Below, one piece after another: positions 10,222-22,400 of a stretch of DNA of 64,000 nt. The notes under the pieces were generated by a model. The model was not told the origin of the DNA, searched no databases, and saw nothing but the letters and a program-made list of their open reading frames with translations. Both the position numbers and the translations under genes were made by a program. The stretch comes from Zygnema circumcarinatum (taxonomy: Eukaryota > Streptophyta > Zygnematophyceae > Zygnematales > Zygnemataceae). Each line of letters begins with the position of its first letter. Position 1 is the stretch's first letter. Location of the stretch: positions 6,985,193-7,049,192 of the forward strand of contig CM074804.1 in NCBI GenBank assembly GCA_037447605.1. The letters run 5' to 3'.

Positions 10222-12563
10222 TCATGAAACAAGAACATGATCTTCTTTTGCTTCCGGTACACGTCTTGTTCCATCTCCCTTTTGAAGTATCTTGCCAGCC
10301 AATTGAGTTTCGCTAGATGAGCTGTCCTGTCTCTTCCCCTGGTCTTGCTGTTCTATGTTGCCCTCAACACCCTCTACTGAAATTTTCTGTGCCTCACTGC
10401 TGGACCCAGGCAGCGAGCATTGGCGCTTGTCTGAAGGCCCTTCCATAGGAGGATCGTCACCCTTCTCAATGGAGCACTCTTCAGTAGCAGCACGTTTCCG
10501 CTGAGGCACCACTTCCTTCAGGGCTTTACTCCAATCCTTGGTTTCCAAATAACCGAGAAGTATGTCCATCACGTGGTTCACCGTAAGAACCTGCAACCAG
10601 TTCCACATTATTATCACAACGATACTGTACACATACCTTTAAGACAAGGTTGCAAACCAAAAACACAAAATCAGCCTGAGCTTTCCTACTCATCAACTCA
10701 TCTAGTTAGGATTTGAAAGTGTCACACAAATGAAATAGTGGACCAAACCCATACATGCCAGCATTTAACAGGGCAAAGAGATCCATATTCCTCCTTACAT
10801 TCAGAAGTGAGAAACAATATGACATACTAACACTTCCCTTTAAGGGGTTGTTGCAAGATGGCATACATACTGTTACTGAGGCAATTCATGTTAGCCAGTC
10901 ACATTGTACTCTAACAGATGGAGAAACAGAAACACGAAGCCCCTTCACCGCTTACAGAGATCCAACTCATATCTCGTTCACCCCAAGCAAAGATGCATGA
11001 AGGACAGAAATTTCCAGCAGGTTCAAGAAGGAGCGCTGTTCCAAAGCGAGAGCTCAATAAACTTGGACGGCAGAGGTGGAATGGTACGATAGCACTTGGT
11101 GAAGATCATAAGCAGTGACTCAGAGCGTGGTGACAAAGGGCAGACCTTAGAACTGGTCATCTTAACGTGCTCAGCGATAGGCAGGCGAGCAGTGGCTATG
11201 CCTTGCTGATTTGCCTTCTGAAGTGTTAAGCATTTGTGCCGATTGCGGTCCACCAGCCCGCCAATGATATAAATTTTGTCGGACTGCAATTCGTTCGCTA
11301 TGTTTGCTGAATCTGCTGTAAGATATACTAAATCGGCCTTACGATCAGCAAATACATCAATGTATGACTGAGAATGCTTATGGACCCGCCAGTTCTCATA
11401 ACCCGAGAGTCTTTTGAACTGTTCGAATACAGCTCCTTTGATGCTGGTGAGGGACAGCCGGCAAGGAACTGCTGCTTTCAAGTTTGCCGCGTAGCTGAAC
11501 ATTGTCTGCAAGTTTCCAGACCAACTGCCCTGACATGTTGATCCTGTGATTCAATGAGCATTATCGTAACACTTCATACAGTAGTTGAATAAATACATTT
11601 ATGAGAATAAATTGCATGGACGATTTGAAATCTGGAGAACATTTCCCGTTGAGAAAGAAAAACAGCTAGAGATTGCTGGTGCAATACGAAGCCAAGCGAG
11701 ATAACAGATTGACCACACGAGCTTTGTTTTCACTCCTCAACAATATGTCTCTGAAGCTATCTTAGAGCAGCTTGGTGTTGCATTAACCAAGCGCACACAT
11801 ACTTTATGCCTATGGTAAGAGAATGCCGTTAATGAAATGCTTCCATAGACAATGACCATGACTAGCGAAATTGCGCCAACAAAGCATGCACTTTCACGAG
11901 CCCGATAAAAAGCTTTGTAGACGGACATAAACTAAAATTTATTTGAAGGACTGTCGATGAATTGCAATGGACTCGAGGGAGGTCAGGCTTCAGCACATAG
12001 ATTCCCTCTAGTGAGGTGAATCTTGCCTAGTTTGCATTAATTACATAACACAGTTCGTTTCCAGGTTGTATTTATGATTGACCTTCAAATTATGGCAAAA
12101 CAACCTTCATAATCTTCAAGACAATGGTTTGCTTGAATCGGACGAGAGTATTCCACACCTGCTGCACCAAGCTTCTGAGTTCACCGGGTTGCATATGCTG
12201 CTCGAAGTCCAAGTCAATCACGATATTCAAGCCAGAAACAAGCGCTTGTTCAAGATTTTGCTTTCGATCACGTTCTTTCTGCAGCCGTTCCTCCATGATC
12301 ATGGCTTTCTTCTTCTCAATCTCCTCAAGCTCTTGGGTACTCATCCCAGCCATTTTTTCTCTCTTCTCCTGCAATTCAGCTGCCCTCTCAGCCTGCTTAG
12401 CTTTGCTTTCTATCTGACGCTGCTTCTTTTCCGCCTCCCTGCGTGCAGCCATCCACTCAAGCTTGCGCTGACGCTTCACCATTTTTTTCTGTTGCCTTTT
12501 AGAGAGTGCCGCTTCTCCACCTCCGTCTGCACTGTCTGTCCAATCTTCATCTTTGCTATCCAT
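10222..12563 (-). CDS. TRM10: tRNA (guanine(9)-N1)-methyltransferase, TRM10 family
   Basis: Three phase-0 exons, 12563-12159, 11505-11146 and 10590-10222, give about 377 residues. Residues 1-100 are charged and Lys/Glu-rich (coiled-coil-like). The catalytic SPOUT-type domain starts near LNIVIDLDFEQHM and carries the family signatures YLTADSANI (about 196-204), GGLVDRNRHK (217-226) and ARLPI (241-245), followed by VLTVNHVMDILLGYL in exon 3. The enzyme transfers a methyl group from S-adenosylmethionine to N1 of G9 in tRNA, in cytosol or nucleus. A Lys/Arg patch (VVPQRKR) is followed by a low-complexity Ser/Gln/Glu-rich tail. I chose the ATG at 12563 because it opens the acidic N-terminus; the TTG upstream lies in an AG-containing non-coding context. 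Confidence 0.93.
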
Positions 12564-14057
12564 GTCTGCGGCCAAACCAGCAATATTTCTCTTCTCTTCC
12601 TATTTTCAATCCAACCTCACATCCCACATCCTACATACACGTCAACAGTTGCACCCTCTGCAAAGCACTTCTACCACAGACTGCCTGCTTGCAAATGGTA
12701 GCAGTCGAGGACGCATGTATAGAATTTGAAGGACGCTAGAGAGGCGGTAGGCGGACGCTCCGGCCTGCAGTAATGCGTCTGACGGACGGCAGAGATCTGG
12801 TCTGTATCGCAAATGCCGAAAAAGGAGCCAGTACTGTCCAAGCGCTGAGGGAGGCAGGCAGGCATGGGATCCCGCGTATAGGCTCGTTGCAGGCAGTTTC
12901 GGGACGAGTGCAGATCAATAGGAAGCATGGACAACGGTGGTGGCGGCGACAGGCACGTCTAGATTCACACGGAGGGATGAAAGATCGTCTCCTGCTGCCA
13001 CATTCTTTGTTTGCAATGTTGCTTTTATTGCAGAGATGAGAGTGATTGTAATGGTGTAAGCTGTAACGTGAGCTTCTAAGGATATGCTTGGAAGTGAGGT
13101 ATTTATCTAAGGTTTTTCAAGGATTCTGTAAGAGTAAGTGTACATTGGAGGATAACTATCAGCTTATCATGGAAGTCTTACCTGGTTTCGTGATCCTAGT
13201 CATGAGAATAGACAACTTTTTTGGTATACTTTCATGCTGTAGAGTATTAGCGTCGTTAAAACTGGTGTCCTCTTAATCTCGCTCAATCTCTCTCGGTGGA
13301 GATGCCCAAGAATTTGGATCATGAGAGCTTTGCCTTTTTGCAATTGCCATTAACCTCTTGGCCTTGCGGAAACTGAGCAAGTCACAAAGTCGTCCAAGTA
13401 CTGCGGCGGTAAGGAAGAACCCGTTAAAGATTCAAGACTTACTCTCATGACAGTGGTCCGCTTGAAGACAGTTATTCAATGTCGGGTATTGTAGAGAAAG
13501 CATATGCTGCACTGTATTCTTCTGTTCCATGTGAGCAATCGTCTGTGCAAGCATTCATTAAACGGGAAAACCTCTGCAGATTTTGCTTGACATAGACAAT
13601 TAGCTTGAACCATTTTGTCTTAAAACCCAATATATACTGAAGGCTTTAGCATCCATTACATGAGAGCAATATACTACTACGTTACTCGGCCGATGTAGAT
13701 GGATAATCGAGTGAGAGTATATCTCTGTTTCACTGCGACGATATTGCGAATAGTGATAGCAGTCTTCATTGCGCAACTGCATACCTTGAATGTGCACCTG
13801 AATAGCAATCCACGAGTACGTGCTGTGGTTACTCTCAAAGCGGTAATTCACAAAGAGTCTTAAATTAGCAAGGTGGTGCATGAGACGGCCATTTTTTCGT
13901 CAATGTCTTCGGGCACCACAGTAATGATATGATTGCTTTTTGTTTTCTGATTGTACTTTAGCTATTTCTTTCTGTAGAAATGAGGTTCTTCTGTAAGTGA
14001 CTACTCCTAGCGCCGCCCTAACATCTTTGCCCTTTTGTCCTTTATTCTGCTCTGCAG
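12564..14057. other. Divergent intergenic region between TRM10 and the Barentsz-like gene
   Basis: Holds the TRM10 promoter and, somewhere, the missing 5' exon(s) of the Barentsz-like gene. An ATG at 12928 opens MDNGGGGD and reaches an AG before gcacgt in the phase needed to join 14058, but this needs a non-canonical GC donor. A frame around 13368-13490 (ETEQVTKSSKYCGGKEEPVK) is open but has no clear splice partners. No other feature stands out. Confidence 0.4.
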
Positions 14058-15846
14058 TCCTGGACGAGTTAGAGGGTCAGAAGGGCGATTTATAAAAGAG
14101 CGTCAGCTTTCAAGGGAGAGAGATGACGATGGTGCTTCTTTCAAAGAGCAAAGGCCCGGTTTGCCGCGAAGACGGCTACAAGACGCCGCAAGTCTTGAAG
14201 ATAATGAGATTCCTGACCCTGCACCACACAGGGCAGTTAAGCGTGGACGGTGGTCTGGGGCCGACAAAGTAGATAACGGTGACTCGACACAAGGAGTAGA
14301 CCCTGAATATGTTCCTCGTTCTGGATATTTTTTTGAGGTAAAATCTGAACTTCGGTTTGTATGAGAAAGGGATACAACGAGCTGGGGTGACTCATGTTGA
14401 TCAAAGACTAGCATTGAAATTTGGATCGCTAAAGACTGATAAAAGGATGAAGCACTTTTAAATGTACTGGTCGTAGATGGTGACATGTTACCTAGTGGTG
14501 AGCAGCTATTGTTGAAGGCGAACAGGACATCCTTCTGCATTGTGTTTGGAATTAGCCATGCTACGAAAGGCGTAACATAATTCATAGCAGCAATGAGTTA
14601 AAGAATTTCACCAAGGACTTGTTCGATACGTCGTTGGTCCGATTGCATACAAAATAGCAAGTGAGCTAAAGCATTTAATTCCAAGAGCACAGTGAAATTA
14701 AGGTTTGCAAATAATAATGTGGCTTAAGGCACTGCATGCTCGTCAATTGTCACGGAAGGCCGCCAAAATTCCGTTGACATGCCATGGGGCTGTTTCGGAG
14801 CAAATTTTTTTTTGTTTTCTTTTTTGAAAAGGAATGGTGAGACCGTCTGTTGTACATTGCCTGCCTATTGTGTGTGAAAAGATGTGGACTGATGGACGTT
14901 ATTGGCTGCACAGCATGATCATCGAGCTGGGCCTCCACAGCAACGCTCTACAGGTATAATTCACCTGCCTCTGAAGTCCTTGCTAGTGGAAAGTGATCTT
15001 TTGAAATGGCAAGCATTACCATTTGCCACTTATCAACCATACGTCGTATTTCTTAGTTGCAGCTGGGATAAAACGATATTTTGCTTAATCACCATGAAGC
15101 TAAGCATATGACAAGTAACTCCGTGCTGACATGCCTGGGACTGGAAAGCAGAACTGTAGATTAGGCTGCCGTTTTAGAGGTCTGATCATGTCCGATATTG
15201 ACAATATGTGACTGGATGCTGCTGCCATGCAGGACGGTGGCATGGCCAGTATCGAGACTACCCACCACCGCAGGAGTATGGAGGTCGAGAAGGCAAAGAG
15301 TTGCATGGCAATAGCAGGAAACCCAGTGGGCGATGGGAGCATGATCGTTTCTCAGAGGCAGCCCGAGATCACCCCCGTGGTCGCTACAGTCGAGGCGTTG
15401 ATGGCGACCGCAACGATGGGGCCCTTGATGACCGCTGGGGTAGTACTGAACGAAAGAGAGAGGGTGGACGCAATAATCCTCGGGATGAAGGACATATCAG
15501 GCATAGAGAACATGGCAGGCGAGGCCCTATTGTTGAGACAGGGGAGAAGAGGGAGACCAGTCCTGGGCGGCAGGCTGCAGAGCGCACATGGAGGCGTGAG
15601 GAAGAGAGATATGGACCCAGTCCTTGGATGGACGACAAACCAGGGAGTGACCCGTCAGCAAGAGATAGAGGGTGGAGAAATGAAAGGAGAGGCTGGGAAA
15701 ACCGGCTGCCTGTTGGTGAAGCTGGGCCCTCCAGGCAGGACCGGTGGGAGCATGATCTGTTTGAAGAAGTAAATAAAAGTCCAAGCCCCCATAAGGACAA
15801 GGACCCTAATGCTACTGACGTGATTGAGGCTTTATTGGCCGCTTAA
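14058..15846 (+). CDS. Barentsz/CASC3 (MLN51)-like exon-junction-complex protein, 5' end unresolved
   Basis: Three exons, 14058-14337, 14914-14953 and 15233-15846, join in frame. The joins create the Btz core: DPEYVPRSGYFFE, then HDHRAGPPQQRST, then GRWEHDRF. In the Btz/SELOR module the (Y/F)(Y/F)EHD and W.HD elements embrace eIF4A-III in the exon-junction complex, which marks spliced mRNA for export, localisation, translation and nonsense-mediated decay. The rest is disordered, rich in Arg, Gly, Glu and Asp (many RDR/GRE runs), and ends with a second DRWEHDLFEEVNKSPSP element and the tail DVIEALLAA, a type of ending I associate with plant members. Exon 14058 begins in phase 2, so at least one upstream exon with the start codon exists; I could not place it firmly. 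Confidence 0.8.
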
Positions 15847-17246
15847 CAGAGTTAGTGTTGTTTCAAGAATGTTCGTGCAAACGCGAAGTGTTGCAAGGTG
15901 TTATGGTTTTTTCTGGTTTTCTGTTACGCTCTTGCTACGCTTGGTATGTCGGTTGGAAGCCTTAGGATTCAGCTCGTTTGGGAATGGCGTGGAATACTGG
16001 GGAATTGGTTTGGCAGAAGTTTGACACGCAGCATTCTGCCACCCACTGTAGTCACCCAAGGCTGTGTGGCATCGAAACTAAACCAAGGAATGTGAGGTGA
16101 TGAGGTCAGAAGGAGAAGATAACTTCAGGAAAGGGAAGTCCTTTCAGAAAAGGGAAGTCCTTTAGAGAAGATGGCTCCACGAACCACCTTCTTTGTGATT
16201 GCCGAAATCAATGATTACTTCATGAGTCCCATTGGGGCGTTTCCAATATACGACTCCAAAACACAAACTAAAAGCACCAGGCCAACGTGCCCATCATTGC
16301 ACACATTAAAAAAAAAAAAAAAATTGGCAGTTCAATTGCAGCCAGTCCGAGGTCAGTGCTTGCAACTCCCCTCTCCAAAAGTGATATTCCAAAGTTCAAA
16401 ATCGTTTTGTACCGCACGTTCACTACTCCCGCACAGCTCCTCTCCGTCATCATTTTCTTTATGAAGGAAAGTAGTATCAGAAAAACGGAAAAGAAGTAGA
16501 GAACAAGTTAAAAAGAAGAACTAAAGAATTTTTTCTTGGAAAAGCTAGCTTCCGGTAATTTTGAGGAAATTTATAAGAATTTCCATCAATTTTTTTTTAA
16601 TCAAAAGCTGATGGTGGCCGAAAAGAAACGTCAACGCCCCTTTCTCCATCTGAATCCCCCCTGTCCATACCCCCGCGCGTCGCGACAAAAATGGTCATGT
16701 ACCAAACCGTACAATCATACGATACAAATATCTTTTCGTACACATGTACGGTAAAACTGTTATCACCGTACGGATGAGATAAACAAGCAAAAACAAAGGT
16801 ACAGTAACTGGTCCTCCCTAGAGCCTTGTTGTTGTTGTTGTTGGTGGTGGGCCCAGAAGCAAACTTGCGCTCATGAGTCATGGGACTCATGGCTTCTAGA
16901 GCCGTGTTGTTGTTGTTGTTGTTGGTGGGCCCAAAAGAAAACTTGCGCTCATGGCTTTTGGTTTGGTTCCTAGTCAGTTGTGGCCGGCTGGGCCCCTCGT
17001 GGTTCCCCATGTTCGGTTTTGTGCATGTGCATGGGATGATGGCATGGTCTTGCGGCGGTATCCATGCGAAGGGACGGGACTCATGTTGACTCATGCGAAG
17101 GCGGCCTCCCATTGGCCGGAAGGGCGATATAGCCCCGCCCTTATCCATGCGGCTCGCTCTCACTCTCGCCGCCTCCCACAAGTCCCTCTCCCTCTCTCGC
17201 TCTCTCTCCCCCTCAGCCGCCGTTCCCTACTGGCACGATAGCAGCC
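15847..17246. other. Intergenic with local duplications and a CT-rich leader
   Basis: No gene seen. Holds two copies of aaagggaagtccttt (about 16134-16165), an A tract (16309-16323), a CGTAC-containing patch (16698-16774), a 58-bp duplication (16818-16953) and a CT-rich stretch (17155-17217) that probably is the leader of the next gene. Confidence 0.5.
16818..16953. repeat. 58-bp direct duplication with (GTT)n tract
   Basis: Copies 16818-16875 and 16896-16953 both run from ctagagcc through a gttgttgtt tract, a gggccca(g/a)aag word and on to cttgcgctcatg. They differ by a few substitutions and are 20 bp apart. This is a simple local segmental duplication. Confidence 0.75.
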
Positions 17247-17873
17247 ATGGCTACCGCAGCCGGCCGGCTTGCATGCTGTGGTAGTAGAGCCCTCACTGAA
17301 GATGGACCGACAGCCATGGCTTCCAGCAAGCCTCTGCGTGCCAGCCTGCGGGTGGCTGCAGGAGGGTTGCGGCCGTCTCTTGAGCTGCGCGGCGCAGTGC
17401 GGGGCTGGCAGAGGAGTGGCCAGAAAGGAGAGAGGCGGAGTTCACACGTCCGGATGTCACTCATGGGGGAGGATCCGGAATGGAGCGACGATGACTACAT
17501 AGTTCTGGGCTTGGCTCACTGTTTTTTCAAGGATGCAGACGCCCGCTTGCAGGACTGCTTTGTAGTGGAGCCCATACCTGCAGGAGCGTTGGAATGCATG
17601 GACAACGGAGGGGTCACGTGCTACATGCATGCTACCGCAACAGGCCTTGGGACAGCCCTGAAACAGGATATCAGTCTGCTGCCTCCTCAATTTCAAATTG
17701 GCAAATTCTGTGAGGACTTCGAGTTTCGTACCCGCTGCGCTTCTCGCACGTGGAAGCGCCAACATGCCCAGGAAAACCTTTTGTAAGTTTCCCTCTCATG
17801 CTCCTTAAAGGACCATGCTGCCTCGTGTTGCCAACTTCTCATTGTGGTTTTTTCCAGGCTTAAGGCATCTTAG
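17247..17873 (+). CDS. Small predicted plastid protein of unknown function
   Basis: Two exons, 17247-17782 and 17858-17873, give about 183 residues; the short second exon supplies the ending LLLKAS and stop. The N-terminal 60 or so residues are Ala/Ser/Arg-rich with few acidic residues, as in a plastid transit peptide. A compact acidic domain follows: SDDDYIVLGLAHCFFKD, CFVVEPIPAGALECMDNGG, GKFCEDFEF and a basic end CASRTWKRQHA. The pattern suggests a small conserved soluble stromal protein, but I cannot name the family with confidence. There are in-frame ATGs at 17247 and 17314; the first gives a longer transit-like region. The second exon rests on GT-AG signals and phase; reading through instead stops at once (TTG TAA), so the protein changes little either way. 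Confidence 0.75.
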
Positions 17874-18142
17874 AAGTGCTGGTCAGAGTCGCCTCTCTTG
17901 GATGTTGGGACCTGTAAGGTTTTTTCAGCGTATTTGATATTTGCTGCACGCTGGACTGCGCGTTTGGCCTCCAAACAGACACTGCTTAGCCAAGCTTCCT
18001 ACTCCCGAGGCTTCTTGCTTTGACAAAGAATTAAGGAATTATTTAAATGTACCCTTCAATATCTGGTCTATTGGTATCCCCATGGAGGTTCGGCGACAAC
18101 CACAGATGTGAAATGCAGCCTAGTGCATAGCAAAAGCAAATA

Positions 18143-18358
18143 TTGACTTCAGGGAAGGGAGGAGGTCACTGCAGGAAGCTGTTGGAGAAGGGCTCCGTAC
18201 GATCAGATTGGAACTTCTTGTTAGACGATAAACGCATTTTGAACATGGAGTATGAGGTGTCAGACGCGGATAACATCAAACAGGATTTGAGCATTGATGT
18301 GTATGGGCGCAAGGAGGAGAACGAGGAGGTGGAGATTGAGAAGCTGTATAATGTATGA
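18143..18358 (+). other. Orphan open reading frame, doubtful gene
   Basis: A 71-codon frame, highly charged, with LDDKRILNMEYEVSDADN and a Glu-rich end (KEENEEVEIEKLYNV). Codon usage and composition look more protein-like than nearby chance frames. No signal peptide, membrane segment or known motif is visible. It could be a small gene, a 3' exon or a gene remnant. I do not recognise it. Confidence 0.25.
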
Positions 18359-18937
18359 GGGCGGCTGCTCGCCAAACATCACAGTATGTGCTTGCAGGAT
18401 TGCTGCCGATGCTGAATGGAGCTCATTCTCGAACAGGTCAATCTTTTATAGCAGAGCTGGAATGTGGTTAAGAAATCTTGTTAGGAGAAAACGATAATAA
18501 GGGCCCAGGGCGCTTAGGGTTTCAGATGGATGGGAGTACATGCAATGCTCCTATTCAGGGCCTCTTGTAACCACAGCTCCGGATTTATGTACAACAGCCC
18601 CAAGTTCGCCACCAATAACATTATCTGCTCTTTTCCCCTCACCTGTACGACTTGCCGTGTTTCGCTTAATGCTCTTTTCATCCCTGTCTGGCATTGTTGG
18701 TGGTGTAGTCTGGTGTTTCCTGACTCCATATCACGCATACCATGCCATTCTGGGTATCACTTATCGCTCCATTGTGTCCATTGTCAGGAGCCGTACTTGA
18801 AGCACGAAATGTCGAGAAACAACACACATCTGCACTCGAATAGTTTGGATATGGAACGGAATTAACATTTTCATATTGACTGAAAGGTGCTTACTCCATA
18901 TTTCCACTGGCTCCCTTCACCTCTACTTCCCCTCCCC

Positions 18938-19152
18938 CTGGATTCCCTCCCGGCAGTGGCCATACACGACTGCTGTGGAGCTGGATTCCCTCCCGGTAGT
19001 GGCCATACACGACTGCTGTGGAGCTGGATTCCCTCCCGGCAGTGGCCATACACGACTGCTGTGGAGCTGGATTCCCTCCCGGCAGTGGCCATACACGACT
19101 GCTGTGGAGCTGGATTCCCTCCCGGCAGTGGCCATACACGACTGCTGTGGAG
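18938..19152. repeat. Minisatellite, five tandem copies of a 43-bp unit
   Basis: The unit starts ctggattccctcccggcagt and ends gactgctgtggag. Copies lie at 18938, 18981, 19024, 19067 and 19110. They are identical except for one c-to-t change in copy 2 (cccggtagt). Because 43 is not a multiple of three, the repeat is open in shifted frames on both strands and creates spurious repetitive ORFs. Near-identity means recent expansion. Confidence 0.97.
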
Positions 19153-19421
19153 CTTGCAGAGCCCTATTTTGCCCTTTATTTGGCAGCACCTAAAACAAAA
19201 CCTGAGAAGCAGCTCTCCTATTTGGAGCCTCCCACGAGATGAAACAAGCCAAAGGCCCCTTCCCTACCTTGCTGTCTGCAGTCTGCCGGCAAAACAGATG
19301 TCTCTGCCGCTTATTCCACAAGCATCGGCTCTCTACCTGACCTCCGGCTTTCACAGAAAGCAGACCTCGCCGAGCACGGCCATCTATAATCAACAAAAAA
19401 ATTAAGCCTGAAAAGAAGATC

Positions 19422-22400
19422 CTAAGGATCTCTGTCAAACCGTGCAAGGTCGTACACTTGTCGGATATTTCCAGAGGCTGCATTTCACCACCCAGATTCC
19501 GAGACTGGTCAATCAAACATGCCATACAACCTCCATCCTACATGCATGTAAGCGTCCATGTGCCATGACAGGTACTGTCTAGTATGCACTGCCATGTACG
19601 AGCTATGGAAAAGCCTTTACATATACATTGCCTAGAGAAAGTGGGATAGTAGAGTCTTGAGAACTTACAAAGGAGCCATTCCTTGAAATGCGCCAAAATT
19701 ACATTTGTAAGTTCCTTCTTTTTATTATCTTCCAACACCGCTGTTTTCAAAGTCTGTCGCAAACTTTCCACCTTGTTTGTCTGAACAGAGCAGAGGAGAA
19801 ACAATGAGCCACCATAGCCACCATAGGCCCCACTCTATGCAAAAACAGCTGTAGGCATCTGACTTTGCAAAAGCATGCTTGTAGATGTTGACATGAAGTG
19901 CAGTATATACATAGTTGCTGTACAATCGGCCTGGTTTGGCTTCTTAGGACCGCTCACCTTGACCTGCAACGCGGTGAGGTATGGTTTTGGAAGAGGAAAT
20001 GGGTTGCCTCGAGTGACAGCATGCTGATGGCTCTCCCCTCCTCCCCGGAAGGGAACCTGCTCAAAATATTGAATTGTAAGCCAAGAGACTCCAGCGCTGT
20101 CTCCGCTACAACCAGACGAAAGCGACGCAAGAAGTCTGCGGAAAAGTTAGCTTACCACAAATGGCACAAACTTGTCAGGGGGCAACAGAGCCGCTCCTTC
20201 TGCTTGAGAACTCGCCACTCCTGCGGGGTGCGACATGGCGTCATGCGGATCTGCTGCACCGAGTGCGAGTGGCGAGTCCCAGCGGTTCATGGTGGGGTCT
20301 ACCCCAACCTGCGTGAGGTGAGCTTCTAGCCGTGGGTAGAATGTGTTGTACGGAGCCACCTGTGAAGAGCATGGACAAAATTAGCTACCGTTTATGTCCT
20401 GAGTGAGGTACAGTACAGTGGATAGGACTTTGAAAGGAAAGGATTCACTTAAGTGAGAGAGAACTTGGGAACAGCAAGGTCCACCTGGAGTTTGTGGTTG
20501 TCCCCTGCCACTACAGGGCTCTGATTTGTTCCAAGGTAGAACACACATTCCCTGCAAGTAGAGATGCGTATCCGGGCGCATGCTGTGATAAGCTGTACAC
20601 GCTCGCAGTTCTCTGCTTTCACTGCCTGAACCCGCACCCCGTCCCCCTTCTCCTCATCCAATCAGTTTTCACAAACACGACCATAACTCCTTGACTTGAT
20701 TCAGCAGGCTAAGCAATCAACACTAGAGCAACACTCTTCTGAAAGGATATTAGGTTGTTCTCGAATTCAAAACCTCACCAAGCAAAGTGCTTTGGCTGGC
20801 TGTTATGTATGAACACCGAGTATACAGTAAAAGCTAAAAGCAGATTGGCAATGCATTCGACAAAAGTTCTGAAACGACATAAATGTCCATCTGATGCGGG
20901 CATCGAAGCTGTGCGGGAGACCGAGAACAAAAGCAAGTCATGGAGTTTGCCCGCACTCAAATGCTCCCTACATGCTGGCACGACAGGTCACATCTGAGGG
21001 AACTCCCAATGGCATAAGTGGATCACCTTGCCCACAGGGCCGAGCACAATGGTGGAGTCGGAGCAGCCGATCACTTGGGCATATTTCAAAGGTGCTAAAA
21101 CGTACACAACAGCATCGTGACAATGTGATATCTGCATTTCCCACGTGAACACAAAGCTAAGTCACGAGATGGAGCATCTGAAAACCGCAGTAGGGATTGT
21201 GGAAAACATGCAACAAAGCCACTTGTCTCTCTTGTCTCCCTCCCTTGTCTCCCTCTCTAATTCTTTGCTTTCAGTAGTTCGCTGCGGTGGTAGCACCAGG
21301 AGAGGGAGTGGTGCTGTCCGGCTTGCCATAGCCTCCCAAAGCTCATCTTTTGTAAGAAAAGAAAGAAAGGAATAGCAAAAAGAGCTTCTTACACGTTCAA
21401 TTGCAGGTATGAAGTGAATGCTGAAATAAAGAACAAGGAGAGCAACTTTTTTTTTTCTTTTGCATCCCAGCCATTTCTCCAAAGTAATACGATTCTGACT
21501 CGACGGCACGTGCTTCCCCATCTCAAAAGACCCTACAGATCTAGGACCACCCTCGTGACTAAAGTTCTTGCAATAACAAGTATCGAATTGTCTCCTCATT
21601 TGGAGCCTACTGACTTGGTGTAGTACCCGAACAACGAATGCGCAGACATGTCATACTGACGAAAGAAGCCAGTTCTGAGACCCGTAAACTTCTCTCTCGA
21701 CAAGCAGCGCGTAGAGTGGTGAAATCTAAAGATGGTTTCTCAGCATCTATCCTTACAAAAAGAAGGCAGACACCTTGCCATCGACACACGGCAGTCTCTC
21801 CCGGTATATGGTGCAAGATGCATCCTGACCTTCAGTAAAAACGGCCAGACAAGGTTTATTATCTGTATTCGTTCTAGACTGAACCATCCAAACATCAAAA
21901 ACACATATGCCCACCTCGCAACCCAGTTAATTTGCTTACAGCAAAATGAACTCCTTGGAGACCTCCCAACCCCTCTAGCCCCTCCTGGTCCATCTTCCCC
22001 GCAGGTCCCGACCTCCTCCAGCTTTCAACGACTGCCCGTTGTGATTCAGGCTTCAGGGTACATTACTTACCCTAACTGTGCCGCCTTCAATGTCCCCTTC
22101 TCCCTTTAGCACCGACATCTTGGCCACCCCATCCACACACGTGATGCCTGCGGGCCAAAAATCTCGTGAAGGAGGCACCAGTCCGTTTGAGGCCACTCCG
22201 GGAACTGTTACAGAAGCGCCTCCTGTTCCAGGGGAGCCGGAGCTGGAGCTAGCCTCTGCCATACTTACATCCTCATCTAGCCCTGACATTGAAAGGCCTG
22301 CTACTGGACTCTCAGAGCCCTCCCGCATATGCTCTGAAGCTCCGCAAACGTGTCGTGACAGCCATTCGTGCACCTGTGACACGGGCACAGGGGCAGCAGG

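Larger units (their letters stand above)
17874..19421. other. Intergenic with minisatellite and an orphan ORF
   Basis: Contains an unassigned open frame (18143-18358), a five-copy 43-bp minisatellite (18938-19152) and the 3' side of TBCCD1. Open frames across the minisatellite on both strands are by-products of the repeat. Confidence 0.5.

Noticed and set aside
12078-12701. 207-codon plus-strand frame
   Set aside because: Antisense to TRM10 exon 1, whose Lys/Glu codons complement to Leu/Phe/Ser codons.
18871-19405. Repeat-protein-like frames on both strands
   Set aside because: They are translations of the 43-bp minisatellite in shifting frames; no start context, splice sites or homology supports a gene.
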